Positions 17,070 through 26,362 of a stretch of 64,000 nt of DNA are shown here, piece by piece. Positions within the stretch are counted from its first letter, which is position 1. Every line of letters starts with the position of its first letter. The position numbers and the translations under genes are program-made. The stretch covers positions 1-64,000 of the forward strand of contig JAPUEK010000081.1 in assembly GCA_027492585.1 (NCBI GenBank), read 5' to 3'. Origin of the DNA: Paracoccaceae bacterium (GTDB taxonomy: Bacteria > Pseudomonadota > Alphaproteobacteria > Rhodobacterales > Rhodobacteraceae). The notes below the pieces were generated by a model. That model made no database searches. It was not told the DNA's origin and saw nothing but the letters and a program-made list of their open reading frames with translations.

Positions 17070-18086
17070 ATGGCAAGACGGGTTTTCATCACCGGAACCG
17101 CAGGTTTCATCGGCTTCCACCTCGCCAAGCTGCTGCTCGCCGAGGGCTTCATCGTCCATGGCTATGACGGGATGACGGATTACTATGATGTCCGCATCAA
17201 GCAACGCCGCCACGCCATGCTGCGCCAGAATCAGAACTTCCATGCAACCGAAGGGATGCTGGAGGATATGGAGCTGCTGAGCGAGACGGTCCACAGCTTC
17301 AAACCCGATGTGATCATCCATCTCGCCGCCCAGGCCGGGGTGCGCTACAGCCTCGAAAACCCGCGCGCCTATATTCAGGCGAATATCGTCGGTACTTTCA
17401 ACGTGATGGAACTGGCGCGCGCCCTGCCCGTCCAGCATCTGCTGATGGCCTCCACGAGCTCGGTCTATGGCGCGAACGAGCTGATGCCCTTCACCGAGAC
17501 CGAAAAGGCCGATACCCCCCTGACCATCTATGCGGCGACGAAAAAGGCCAATGAATCCATGGCCCATTCCTATGCCCACCTCTACGATCTGCCGACGACG
17601 ATGTTCCGGTTCTTTACCGTTTACGGCACCTGGGGCCGCCCCGATCTCGCGCTTTACAAATTCGTCGATGCCATCCTCGATGACCGCCCCATCGACATCT
17701 ACAACCACGGCGACATGTTCCGCGACTTCACCTATGTCGACGATCTGGTGCGTGGCATCCGGCTGCTGATCGACGCGGCCCCCGTGCGCCCGGCGACCCG
17801 TGACGCGGTGGAGCCGGGCGACAGCCTTTCCCCGGTCGCACCCTTCCGCATCGTCAATATCGGCAATTCGGAGAAGGTGCGGCTACTGGACTTCATTGAT
17901 GCAATCGAGGATTGTCTCGGCAAGAAAGCCATCCGCAATTACATGCCCATGCAGACCGGCGACGTGCCGGCGACATGGGCAGACGCCAATTTGTTGAAAC
18001 GCCTGACCGGCTATCGCCCAGAGACACATTTCCGTGACGGTATTGCGCGATTTGTCGAATGGTTCCGCGACTATTATGGGAAGTGA
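17070..18086 (+). CDS. NAD-dependent epimerase, UDP-glucuronate 4-epimerase type
   Basis: A 338-residue extended SDR enzyme. It has GTAGFIG (residues 9-15) for NAD binding, the [11 protein letters not shown] segment characteristic of uronate epimerases, the serine-rich ASTSSVYG, and the YxxxK pair as YAATK. The segment [20 protein letters not shown] is typical of UDP-GlcA/GalA 4-epimerases (LspL/CapI/GAE class). It starts the polysaccharide operon and is 4 bp from a nucleotide-sugar 6-dehydrogenase, so the real substrate could be the N-acetylated uronic acid made by that enzyme. No UDP-glucose 6-dehydrogenase was seen. Confidence 0.85.
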   Translation: MARRVFITGTAGFIGFHLAKLLLAEGFIVHGYDGMTDYYDVRIKQRRHAMLRQNQNFHATEGMLEDMELLSETVHSFKPDVIIHLAAQAGVRYSLENPRAYIQANIVGTFNVMELARALPVQHLLMASTSSVYGANELMPFTETEKADTPLTIYAATKKANESMAHSYAHLYDLPTTMFRFFTVYGTWGRPDLALYKFVDAILDDRPIDIYNHGDMFRDFTYVDDLVRGIRLLIDAAPVRPATRDAVEPGDSLSPVAPFRIVNIGNSEKVRLLDFIDAIEDCLGKKAIRNYMPMQTGDVPATWADANLLKRLTGYRPETHFRDGIARFVEWFRDYYGK

Positions 18087-18090
18087 TTTC

Positions 18091-19359
18091 ATGACGGATG
18101 CTCCTCTCGCCATCATCGGGCTCGGCTACGTCGGCCTGCCTCTTGCCGTGGAGTTCGGCAAGAAGCGACCCGTAGTGGGCTTCGACATCAACAAGGCCCG
18201 GATCGCGGCGCTTGGCGCGGGCCACGATGCGACGCTGGAGGTGGACAGCGCAGAACTGGCAGAGGCGCGTCATCTGCAGTTTTCGACCGATCTTGAGGAT
18301 CTGCGCGCCTGTACGATCTTCATCGTCACCGTCCCGACCCCGATCGACGCCCACAAGCGCCCCGACCTCACGCCGCTGATCAAGGCCTCCGAGACAGTGG
18401 GTCGGGTGCTGAAGCGCGGCGATATCGTGATCTATGAAAGCACCGTCTACCCCGGCGCCACCGAGGAAGATTGCGTGCCGGTGCTCGAACGGGTCTCCGG
18501 TTTGAAATTCAACACGGATTTCTTCTGCGGCTACAGCCCGGAGCGGATCAACCCCGGCGACCGGCAGCACCGGCTGCCCACCATCCGCAAGGTCACCTCC
18601 GGTTCCACCCCCGAGGTCGCCGAGACGGTGGACTCCCTTTACCGCAGCATCATCACCGCCGGCACCTACAAAGCTGAAACCATCCGCGTCGCAGAAGCCG
18701 CCAAGGTGATCGAGAACACCCAACGGGATCTCAACATCGCCCTGATGAACGAATTGGCCATCATCTTCAACAAGATGGGCATCGACACCGAAGCCGTTCT
18801 CAAGGCCGCCGGAACGAAGTGGAACTTCCTGCCCTTCCGCCCCGGCCTCGTCGGTGGCCATTGCATCGGCGTGGACCCCTATTACCTGACCCACAAGGCC
18901 GAGGCGATCGGCTATCATCCGCAGGTGATCCTTGCCGGCCGGCGGATCAACGACGGGATGGGGGCCTATGTTGCGGGTCAGATGGTCAAGGCCATGCTGA
19001 AGCGCCGCATCCAGGTCGAAGGTGCGAGAGTTCTGGTCCTGGGCCTGACCTTCAAGGAAAACTGCCCGGACCTGCGGAACACGCGGGTCGTGGATGTGGT
19101 GCGGGAGTTGGAGGATTTTGGGGTCAGCGTGGATGTCCACGACCCTTGGGTCACGGCTGAAGAGGCCTGGCATGAGTATGCGATCCGCGCCATCAGCGAA
19201 GCAGAGCTTGCAGCTTATGATGGGGTGATTCTCGCGGTTGCTCATGACCGCTTCCGGGAAAAAGGGCCGGAATGGGTGCATAACCTGCTTTCCGATCGCG
19301 CGGTTCTCTATGATCTTAAATCGGTATTTTCAGCCGAACTGTCCGGCCTGCGGCTTTAG
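18091..19359 (+). CDS. Nucleotide-sugar 6-dehydrogenase, WbpO/TviB type
   Basis: A 422-residue UDP-sugar dehydrogenase oxidising C6 of a UDP-N-acetylhexosamine to the uronic acid in two NAD-dependent steps. The Rossmann motif is GLGYVG (residues 10-15), and the catalytic Cys258 lies in [17 protein letters not shown]. The segments [18 protein letters not shown] and [17 protein letters not shown] are hallmarks of the UDP-HexNAc branch (WbpO, TviB) rather than UDP-glucose dehydrogenases. The start at ATG 18091 has GGGAAG 7 bp upstream; an in-frame ATG at 18076 is possible. It probably makes UDP-GlcNAcA or UDP-GalNAcA for the surface polysaccharide. Confidence 0.88.
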   Translation: MTDAPLAIIGLGYVGLPLAVEFGKKRPVVGFDINKARIAALGAGHDATLEVDSAELAEARHLQFSTDLEDLRACTIFIVTVPTPIDAHKRPDLTPLIKASETVGRVLKRGDIVIYESTVYPGATEEDCVPVLERVSGLKFNTDFFCGYSPERINPGDRQHRLPTIRKVTSGSTPEVAETVDSLYRSIITAGTYKAETIRVAEAAKVIENTQRDLNIALMNELAIIFNKMGIDTEAVLKAAGTKWNFLPFRPGLVGGHCIGVDPYYLTHKAEAIGYHPQVILAGRRINDGMGAYVAGQMVKAMLKRRIQVEGARVLVLGLTFKENCPDLRNTRVVDVVRELEDFGVSVDVHDPWVTAEEAWHEYAIRAISEAELAAYDGVILAVAHDRFREKGPEWVHNLLSDRAVLYDLKSVFSAELSGLRL

Positions 19360-19436
19360 GTGGATTTACAGGTGTTTTTTTACGGGACCGCTTGGGACCC
19401 TGATCTGACCACACATTCTTGAAGGATGAACAGAAT

Positions 19437-20465
19437 ATGGAAATTCGCAAAGTCCTGATCACCGGCGGGACCGGCTCTTTCGGCAAGACCATGCTGCGCG
19501 GGCTTCTGGAAACCGGTGTTGAGGAGGTGCGGGTTCTCAGCCGCGACGAGGAAAAGCAGGATGCGCTCCGCAATGACCTGCGCGATGCCCGGGTCCGGTT
19601 CTTCATCGGCGACATCCGCGACCGGGAAAGCGTGGAGCGGGCGGTGCGCGGGGTCGATTGCGTCTTCCATGCCGCTGCGCTGAAGCAGGTCCCCTCCTGC
19701 GAATTCTTCCCGATGGAGGCGGTGCGGACCAATGTGACCGGCTCGGAGAACGTCCTGCGCGCTTCCGTCGCGGCGGGGGTCCGCAGCGTCGTCTGTCTCT
19801 CGACGGACAAGGCGGTCTTTCCGGTCAATGCCATGGGCATGTCCAAGGCCATGATGGAAAAGGTCGCGCAATCCATCGCTCGCAGCCTCGGCCCGAATGC
19901 GGAGACGACCATTTCCATGGTGCGCTACGGCAATGTCATGTGTTCGCGCGGCTCGGCCATTCCGCTCTTCATCAACCAGATCAAATCCGGTCGCCCGATC
20001 ACGGTGACAGAGCCGCTGATGACCCGCTTCCTGATGCCGCTGCGCGATTCCGTGGCGCTCGTCCACCATGCCTTCAACCATGCGCGCCAAGGCGATCTCT
20101 TCATCCGCAAGGCGCCTGCCTCGACCATCGCGGATCTGGTGACGGCGCTGAAGGAGCTGTTCGCGCGCACCGATCATCCGGTGGAGATCATCGGCTGGCG
20201 CCATGCCGAAAAGCTTTACGAGACGCTGGCAAGCGCCCAGGAACTGACGCAGAGCGAAGATATGGGCGACTACTACCGGATCGAGATGGATGCCCGCGAT
20301 CTGAACTACACCCCCTATTTCTCCGAAGGGGACCGCGAAGTGGTTCAGCATGAGGATTATCATTCCCACAACACCCATCGGCTTTCGGTGCATGAGATCA
20401 AGGAATTGCTGATGTCGCTGCCCGAGGTGAGCAGCGAGGTCGCGGCCTGGACGGCGGCGCAATGA
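19437..20465 (+). CDS. capE: UDP-GlcNAc 4,6-dehydratase/5-epimerase (CapE/FnlA type)
   Basis: A 342-residue SDR of the FlaA1/CapE group, first enzyme of UDP-N-acetyl-L-fucosamine synthesis. GGTGSFG (residues 10-16) binds NADP. STDKAVFPVNAMGMSKAMMEK shows the MxxxK pair that replaces the usual YxxxK in CapE-like enzymes. The start at ATG 19437 follows AAGGATG. The gap of 77 bp before it contains a T-tract (19374-19380) but no clear hairpin. It overlaps the next gene by 4 bp. The CapE-CapF-CapG order matches the S. aureus and E. coli fnlABC pathway. Confidence 0.92.
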   Translation: MEIRKVLITGGTGSFGKTMLRGLLETGVEEVRVLSRDEEKQDALRNDLRDARVRFFIGDIRDRESVERAVRGVDCVFHAAALKQVPSCEFFPMEAVRTNVTGSENVLRASVAAGVRSVVCLSTDKAVFPVNAMGMSKAMMEKVAQSIARSLGPNAETTISMVRYGNVMCSRGSAIPLFINQIKSGRPITVTEPLMTRFLMPLRDSVALVHHAFNHARQGDLFIRKAPASTIADLVTALKELFARTDHPVEIIGWRHAEKLYETLASAQELTQSEDMGDYYRIEMDARDLNYTPYFSEGDREVVQHEDYHSHNTHRLSVHEIKELLMSLPEVSSEVAAWTAAQ

Positions 20466-21580
20466 AAATCGTCATCACCGGCGCGGCGGGATTGATCGGC
20501 TGGCATACCGCGGTGCGCCTCCATGCCCGGCTCTGCGCGGCGCGGTTCCGGGGCGAACCTGCCCCGCATGATATGGTCCTGCTCGACCATGCCGGTTTCG
20601 AGGCGGACGAGACCCTGCACGCCGCTCTGCGCGGTGCCGATGCAGTGCTGCATTTCGGCGGGGTGAACCGCGCCGGAAGCGATGCGGAGGTGGAGGCCGC
20701 CAATCCCGCCATCGCCCGCCGGCTGGTCGAGGCCTGCCGCAGGGCCGGCGCCCTGCCCCATATCGTCTATGCCAATTCCACCCACGCCGCCTCGGATACG
20801 CCCTATGGCCGCTCCAAGCGCATCGCCGGAGAGATCCTTGCCGGCCTCGGCGGGCGTTACAGCGATCTCGTCCTGCCCCATATCTTCGGGGAGGGCGCGA
20901 AGCCGCGGTACAACAACGTCACCGCGACCTTCATCGAGGCGACGATTGCCGGCCAACGGCCCGAGGTGAACCCTGAGGGGCGGGTCGCGCTGCTCCATGC
21001 CGGAGCGGCGGCGGAAACGGCGCTCGAGGCAGTGCTGACCGGCCAGACCGGGCGGATCACGCCCGAGGCCCGCCCCATGGGGGTGCCGGATCTGCTCGAC
21101 AGGCTCGCCGCCTTCCATGACGGCTATCAGCGCAACATCTTTCCCGACCTTGCCGATGATTTTACCCGGCGGCTTTTCAACACCTATCGCGCAGCCCTTT
21201 ACCCGGCGGGTTTTCCGCGCCCGCTGAAGCTCAACACCGATGCGCGCGGCACCTTGTTCGAGGCGGTGAAGGGCGGCGGCGGCGGCCAGACCTTCCTCTC
21301 CTGGACCGAGCCGGGTGTGACGCGCGGCGAACATTTCCACCTCGGCAAGGTGGAACGCTTTCTTGTGCTGGAAGGCGAAGCCCTGATCCGCATCCGCCGC
21401 GTGCTCGGCGGTCCGGTCTGGGACTACCGGGTGGATGGCAAGACCCCCGCCCCCGTCGACATGCCGACGCTGCATACGCACAATATCACCAATATCGGCG
21501 ACCGGCCGCTGCTGACCCTGTTCTGGACACATGACCTGTTCGACCCGGCAGCACCGGATACCTATGCCGATCCCGTCTGA
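20462..21580 (+). CDS. capF: Bifunctional reductase for UDP-L-FucNAc synthesis (CapF/FnlB type)
   Basis: A 372-residue two-domain enzyme. The N-terminal SDR domain starts MKIVITGAAGLIGWHTA and holds LHFGGVNRA and a YGRSK catalytic pair (about residues 118-122). The C-terminal roughly 120 residues form a cupin with RGEHFHLGKVERFLVLEGEALIRIR carrying metal-binding His residues. In the known pathway the cupin part epimerises C3 and the SDR part reduces C4 of the CapE product with NADPH. It is translationally coupled to capE (ATGA) and followed by capG. Confidence 0.92.
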   Translation: MKIVITGAAGLIGWHTAVRLHARLCAARFRGEPAPHDMVLLDHAGFEADETLHAALRGADAVLHFGGVNRAGSDAEVEAANPAIARRLVEACRRAGALPHIVYANSTHAASDTPYGRSKRIAGEILAGLGGRYSDLVLPHIFGEGAKPRYNNVTATFIEATIAGQRPEVNPEGRVALLHAGAAAETALEAVLTGQTGRITPEARPMGVPDLLDRLAAFHDGYQRNIFPDLADDFTRRLFNTYRAALYPAGFPRPLKLNTDARGTLFEAVKGGGGGQTFLSWTEPGVTRGEHFHLGKVERFLVLEGEALIRIRRVLGGPVWDYRVDGKTPAPVDMPTLHTHNITNIGDRPLLTLFWTHDLFDPAAPDTYADPV

Positions 21581-21588
21581 AAGGCCAA

Positions 21589-22752
21589 ATGATGACCAAG
21601 CTGAAAGTGATGACCATTCTCGGCACCCGTCCCGAGATCATCCGTCTCTCGCGGGTGATGGCGCGTCTCGATGATTTCACCGATCACGTCATCGTCCATA
21701 CCGGCCAGAACTGGGATTACGAGCTGAACGAGGTCTTCTTCGAGGATCTGGCGGTCCGCAAGCCGGACCATTTCCTCGGGACCGGCGGCGGTACGCTGGG
21801 TGAGACGCTGGGCAAGATCCTCACCGAAAGCGAAAAGGTGATCCGCGCCGAAAAGCCCGATGCGGTTCTGGTGCTCGGCGATACCAACTCGGCGATTTCG
21901 GCGATCATGGCGCGGCGGATGAAGGTTCCGGTCTATCACATGGAGGCGGGCAACCGCTCCTACGACCGCAACGTGCCGGAAGAGACGAACCGCAAGCTCG
22001 TGGACCACATCTCGGATTTCAACCTCGTCTATACCGAACATGCGCGCCGGCACCTTCTGTCCGAAGGCATCCATCACCGCCGCATCTACCTGACCGGCTC
22101 CCCCATGCGCGAGGTGCTGGAGCATTACCGCCCGCGTATCGAAGCCTCCGATGTGATCGCGCGGCTGGGACTGAAGGAGCGTGGCTATTTCATCGTCTCG
22201 CTGCACCGCGAAGAGAATGTGGACAACAGCACCCGCCTGCGTTCGCTCTTCGAGACGCTGAACGCCCTTGCCGCCGCTTATGACATGCCGGTCATCGTCT
22301 CCACCCATCCCCGGACCCGCAAGCGGCTGGAGGCGCTTGAGGGCGCCGTGATCGACGAACGGGTGCAATATATGAAGCCCTTCGGCTTCCACGATTACAA
22401 TGCCTTGCAGATGGGGTCCTTCTGCGCGATCTCCGACAGCGGTACGATCGCCGAGGAAAGCTCCATCCTGGGTTTCCCCGCGATCACTCCGCGCGACGCC
22501 ATCGAGCGGCCCGAGGGGCTCGATGTCGGCTGCATCGTGATGACGGGGCTGCACAAGGACACGATCATGGATGCAGTGCAGGCGGTGACCCGCATGTTCT
22601 CTGACCGCCTCACCACAGGCCGACCGAACCCGGTTCCCGCCGATTACTGCATCGACAATACTGCCGACCGCGTGGTCAGCCTGATCCTCGGCACCGCAAG
22701 GCTGTCGAACGGCTGGGACGGCATCAGGATGAATGATGTGGGGGCGGGGTGA
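21589..22752 (+). CDS. capG: UDP-sugar 2-epimerase, non-hydrolysing (CapG/FnlC type)
   Basis: A 387-residue GT-B-fold epimerase of the WecB/CapG family; the last step to UDP-N-acetyl-L-fucosamine by C2 inversion. Conserved elements are TILGTRPEIIRLSRVM, VLGDTNSAISA, HMEAGNRSYDRNVPEETNRKLVDH, the VSLHREENVDN motif, and SDSGTIAEESSILGFPAITPRDAIERPE. These follow the CapG/WbpI subtype more closely than WecB. Two ATG codons (21589, 21592) can serve as start after AAAGGCC. The following glycosyltransferase begins at a GTG overlapping the stop. Confidence 0.93.
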   Translation: MMTKLKVMTILGTRPEIIRLSRVMARLDDFTDHVIVHTGQNWDYELNEVFFEDLAVRKPDHFLGTGGGTLGETLGKILTESEKVIRAEKPDAVLVLGDTNSAISAIMARRMKVPVYHMEAGNRSYDRNVPEETNRKLVDHISDFNLVYTEHARRHLLSEGIHHRRIYLTGSPMREVLEHYRPRIEASDVIARLGLKERGYFIVSLHREENVDNSTRLRSLFETLNALAAAYDMPVIVSTHPRTRKRLEALEGAVIDERVQYMKPFGFHDYNALQMGSFCAISDSGTIAEESSILGFPAITPRDAIERPEGLDVGCIVMTGLHKDTIMDAVQAVTRMFSDRLTTGRPNPVPADYCIDNTADRVVSLILGTARLSNGWDGIRMNDVGAG

Positions 22753-23933
22753 GCGACGATCCGATCATGGCACGACATAGGGGCAAGCCTGATCGGCGCA
22801 CGGTCCTGTTCATCTCGATGCTCGATTTTACCAAGGACGGAGCAGCACAGAAACGCTTCAGATTTCTTGCCGAAGCGATGACCCCATCCGGCCATGACGT
22901 GATCGTGGTGAACCCACAGTGGTCCTTCCCAAATCCGGGCCATGCGACTGTGGCAACCCTTCCTGCGGGTCTGCAATTCCTGCAATGGCGTATTGCCGCC
23001 TCTCTTTGGCTCCTCCCCGCGATCCTTCTCGCAGCAAGAAGAAGTTCTGTCATAGTCTGCTTCGACAGGACATGGATTTCCATGTGCGCCGCAATGATTG
23101 CACACAGGATTACTCGCTTGCCGCTTCTGCATGAGGCGACTGAACATCCCGCCGTGATTGTACCCACCCATTGGGGTGGAAAATTCTCGCTGTTCATATG
23201 GCAAAAGATGGTTCGGAGCCTTGACGGGGCTGCTGTAATTTCCCTGGCTTTGAGCAATCTTTTTGCTAAACTTAACCCTCTGGCCGATCTCATCATCCTC
23301 CCCGCAATCTCAGAAATCCCGCCTCTACCTGAGGCGCGGCCGGAACCGGGAGGCAAGACACTTTTCCTCTACTCCGGTTCCCTGATCGAGGCGAAGGATG
23401 GTGTATTGTCGCTCGTTCGTGCCTTTCACCTCGCCTGGCAACGCAATCCCGACATGCGCCTGCGAATCGTCGGCTACGGGAGTGAAGCACAAAGATCCAC
23501 GCTTGCAGCTCTTGTGGCCGAGCTTGGTATTCCGGAACAGGTCGAAATCAGTGCCGCCATCCCGCAAGAAGAGGTGCCTGCAATCCTTGCGGGCGCGGAT
23601 GTGCTGGTTCTCTGCCGCCCTCTCTCGCGGCAGGCCGCTTACGGCTTTCCGACCAAGCTGGCCGAGTATCTCGCTTCGGCCCGCCCGGTGATCACGACGA
23701 TTACCAGCGATATCGGCCATTATTTGCGCGATAAGGAAACAGCCTATCTGGTGCCGCCCAATGACATTCAAGCCTTTGCAGATGCAATGGTCTCGGCGGC
23801 CAGTGACCCGGTGGGACGCGAGACCATAGGCAAGAACGGCTGGCAGATCGCGGAGCGTTGCTTCAATGCCGAAATCTGCGGCACCCGTTTCGCCGAATGG
23901 GTCGGGGGTTTTGCCTCACGGAGAGCGCGATGA
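22749..23933 (+). CDS. Glycosyltransferase, family 4 type
   Basis: A 394-residue GT-B glycosyltransferase. The C-terminal donor-binding half has LFLYSGSLIEAKDGVLSLVRAF, LRIVGYGSEAQRSTL, then the GT4 E-x7-E-like region YGFPTKLAEYLASARPVITT. The N-terminal acceptor half has a hydrophobic segment (LWLLPAILLAARRSSVIVCF) that may contact the membrane. It starts with GTG overlapping the capG stop (GTGA). The acceptor and linkage cannot be read from the sequence; it adds one sugar of the lipid-linked repeat unit on the cytoplasmic face. Confidence 0.85.
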   Translation: MSDDPIMARHRGKPDRRTVLFISMLDFTKDGAAQKRFRFLAEAMTPSGHDVIVVNPQWSFPNPGHATVATLPAGLQFLQWRIAASLWLLPAILLAARRSSVIVCFDRTWISMCAAMIAHRITRLPLLHEATEHPAVIVPTHWGGKFSLFIWQKMVRSLDGAAVISLALSNLFAKLNPLADLIILPAISEIPPLPEARPEPGGKTLFLYSGSLIEAKDGVLSLVRAFHLAWQRNPDMRLRIVGYGSEAQRSTLAALVAELGIPEQVEISAAIPQEEVPAILAGADVLVLCRPLSRQAAYGFPTKLAEYLASARPVITTITSDIGHYLRDKETAYLVPPNDIQAFADAMVSAASDPVGRETIGKNGWQIAERCFNAEICGTRFAEWVGGFASRRAR

Positions 23934-25060
23934 GGATCGGTCTAGGGGGAGATTTCTTCGTCGACAGGACGATGGCGCCGGACGAAGTGGTCGGCAAGAA
24001 TCTTGCCGCGCTTATCGAGGGTTGCGATGCCGGTTTCCTGAATTTTGAGGGTCCGGTGATCGCTGAAGGCGGCCGCGAGAGCTTCAAGACCGGCCCTAAT
24101 CTTCGCCAATGGACGGGCAGTTTGCCTCTGCTTGTCGATCTGGGCGTGACAGGTATCAGCTTGGCCAATAATCACGCCGCAGATTTCGGAACTGAAGGGT
24201 TGGCGGAGACGATCCGCCTCGCTGCCGGGGAAGGGCTGGGACTGGCCGGACTTGCCTCCGATGGCGGGCCATTGCCGCTGTATGTGCAAGCGCCGGGGCT
24301 GCGTCTGGCCATCTTGGCTTTTGCCGAACAGGAGTGGTGCGGAGATCAAGGTCACGACAGGAGAATCGCCCTGTTCGACCCCGTTTCAGCCGTTCGCGCC
24401 ATAAGGGCGGTAAAGTCTGCAGGCGATGCGGCAATCCTCTGTCTGCATGGCAACAACGAGCATAGCTCCCTCCCCCATCCGCAATTGGTCGAGACGTGCC
24501 GCTTTCTGATCGAAAGCGGCGCCGATGCCGTAATCCTGCACCATGCCCATGCTGTATCGGGCATCGAAAGATGGCAGGGCCGTCCCATTCTCTATGGGCT
24601 CGGCAATTTTTTCTTCACGCGCGCCTCCAGTTCACCGGGTTGGACAGAGGGGCTTTTCGCCATACTGACGGTCGAACGCGAAGGGGCGGATTTTCGGGTC
24701 GATGTCGATCTTCATCCGATCAACGTTCCAGCCGCTGGTGGACCTGTCGATCTTGCCTCGCCCCCCATTGCCGAGCGTATCGAAAATGAGGTCGCTGCCC
24801 TGTCGCAGATCATCGGATCCAGATCCTCTCTGGCCGCACATTTCGAGTTGTTCGTCACGGAGCATGTCGGGCTTTACGAGGAAATCCTGAACCCCTGGTG
24901 GCAGGAAAGCCGGTTGCGCCGCGGACTTGGCCGCAAATTTGCGGCATGGTTGTGGCGGCCCGGAAAACGTCGCGCCCTGCTGCTCAACGCTTTGCGTTGC
25001 GATTCCCACCGGGCGGCCCTTACCAAAGTCCTCGAAACCCGTCTGCGCGACAATCCCTAG
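23930..25060 (+). CDS. CapA/PgsA-like metallophosphoesterase-fold protein
   Basis: A 376-residue protein of the CapA (PGA_cap) family. Visible family motifs are FLNFEGPVI near the N-terminus, ISLANNHAADFGTEGL, LCLHGNNEHSSLPHP, HHAHAVSGIERWQGRPILYGLGNFFF. These residues place metal ligands (Asn, His) of a calcineurin-like fold. In Bacillus the family takes part in poly-gamma-glutamate export; in polysaccharide loci its role is not established. No signal peptide or membrane helix is evident, unlike CapA of Bacillus. The ATG at 23930 has GGAGAG upstream and overlaps the glycosyltransferase stop (ATGA). Confidence 0.85.
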   Translation: MRIGLGGDFFVDRTMAPDEVVGKNLAALIEGCDAGFLNFEGPVIAEGGRESFKTGPNLRQWTGSLPLLVDLGVTGISLANNHAADFGTEGLAETIRLAAGEGLGLAGLASDGGPLPLYVQAPGLRLAILAFAEQEWCGDQGHDRRIALFDPVSAVRAIRAVKSAGDAAILCLHGNNEHSSLPHPQLVETCRFLIESGADAVILHHAHAVSGIERWQGRPILYGLGNFFFTRASSSPGWTEGLFAILTVEREGADFRVDVDLHPINVPAAGGPVDLASPPIAERIENEVAALSQIIGSRSSLAAHFELFVTEHVGLYEEILNPWWQESRLRRGLGRKFAAWLWRPGKRRALLLNALRCDSHRAALTKVLETRLRDNP

Positions 25061-25069
25061 GTTCCCGCC

Positions 25070-26362
25070 ATGGCCATGCCGCGCCTGATCAGCAATATAC
25101 TCGGCGGGGTCGCAGGGCGGTTCCTGGGCCTTCTGGCGCCCTATATCGTAATGCCGTGGATGCTGGCCTACATGGGGGACCGCAGCTTCGGTCTTTGGTT
25201 GACCGCCACCAGCCTGACGAGCATGGCGGCCTTTCTGGACCTGGGGATCGGCAATGCCACCCTCACCCGGCTGGCCCGCAGTTTCGCAACCAGGAATGAC
25301 GCCCTCGCCCGCGAACAGATCACGATAGCCTATGCGGCGCTCGGCACCGTTGCGGGGCTGGCTTGGGGAGTCGGAGCACTGATTTGGTGGTTCGGCGGCC
25401 TCCCGTTTCTCGGACTGAACCTTCCTGAAGCGGTTGCAGATCGTGCTATCCTTGCCGCAACGCTGGGAGCTTTCGTTTTCGGCATCCCGCTTTCGACGAT
25501 CCACCGGATCTATTACGCGCGCCACGAGGTCTGGCGGAGCAGCCTTTGGAGCACGGTTGGCTCGGCGCTCGCTGTCGGATTGAGTCTGTCCTCCATCCTG
25601 CTCGCCCTGCCGGTCTGGCTCGTCGCGCTTGCCTATGCTGCCGGACCGATCCTGATGGCCCTGGTCGCCACACTGATCTTCTTCGCCCGCAACCGCCAGA
25701 TTGCGCCGCGCGCGGAGGAAATCTCGGTGCCTGCAACAATCACCCTCCTGCGTGAAGGACTGCATTTTCTGGGTCTCGCCGTACTGACCTCGGTGTTCCT
25801 GAACCTTGATCCGGTGATCATCGCCCATGTCGCCGGACCGGAAGCGGTGACGACCTATGGAGTGCCTGCCAAGCTCGGCTCGATCCTGATGCTGCTGGTT
25901 TCGACACTTTTCATGCCGCTCTGGGCGGAGAATGGCGCCGCCCTCGCGCGCGGAGAGCGGGACTGGGTTCGCCGGAATACCCTGCGGATGAGCCTCGGCG
26001 GAACGGCTCTGATCCTTGTTGCGGGTCTCGTGCTCGTGGCTCTTTCAGGACCTTTGATCTCGCTCTGGATGGGCCGAAGTTTCGAGGGGCAGCAATCCGT
26101 GCTTATAGCCATGACCTTCCTCTCCGCCGCCATGGCGATGACGTCCCCGTTCTTCATGGTTCTGAACAGTCAGGGCAGGACTGCAATCCAGATGGTCGTT
26201 TGGTCACTTTTTGGAGCAGTTTCTATACCTTTGAAACTATACTTTGTCGGAATTGATACGCTCTGGGCGGCACCTGTGATAAGTGCAATCGTATATACCG
26301 CAGCAATAACGCCAGCGATTGCGATCAGCGCACTTCGGATTTTGGGACAGAAACATGGTTGA
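25070..26362 (+). CDS. wzx: Polysaccharide repeat-unit flippase (Wzx type)
   Basis: A 430-residue polytopic inner-membrane protein with about twelve hydrophobic segments spread over its length, as in the Wzx/MATE-like oligosaccharide flippases. The early segment IVMPWMLAYMGDRSFGLWLTATSLTSMAAFLDLGIGNATLTRLAR is typical of this family. It would move the undecaprenyl-linked repeat across the membrane. The last 150 bp of the gene are visibly richer in A and T than the rest and run into the AT-rich polymerase gene. The symbol is by function; sequence conservation in this family is low. Confidence 0.85.
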   Translation: MAMPRLISNILGGVAGRFLGLLAPYIVMPWMLAYMGDRSFGLWLTATSLTSMAAFLDLGIGNATLTRLARSFATRNDALAREQITIAYAALGTVAGLAWGVGALIWWFGGLPFLGLNLPEAVADRAILAATLGAFVFGIPLSTIHRIYYARHEVWRSSLWSTVGSALAVGLSLSSILLALPVWLVALAYAAGPILMALVATLIFFARNRQIAPRAEEISVPATITLLREGLHFLGLAVLTSVFLNLDPVIIAHVAGPEAVTTYGVPAKLGSILMLLVSTLFMPLWAENGAALARGERDWVRRNTLRMSLGGTALILVAGLVLVALSGPLISLWMGRSFEGQQSVLIAMTFLSAAMAMTSPFFMVLNSQGRTAIQMVVWSLFGAVSIPLKLYFVGIDTLWAAPVISAIVYTAAITPAIAISALRILGQKHG

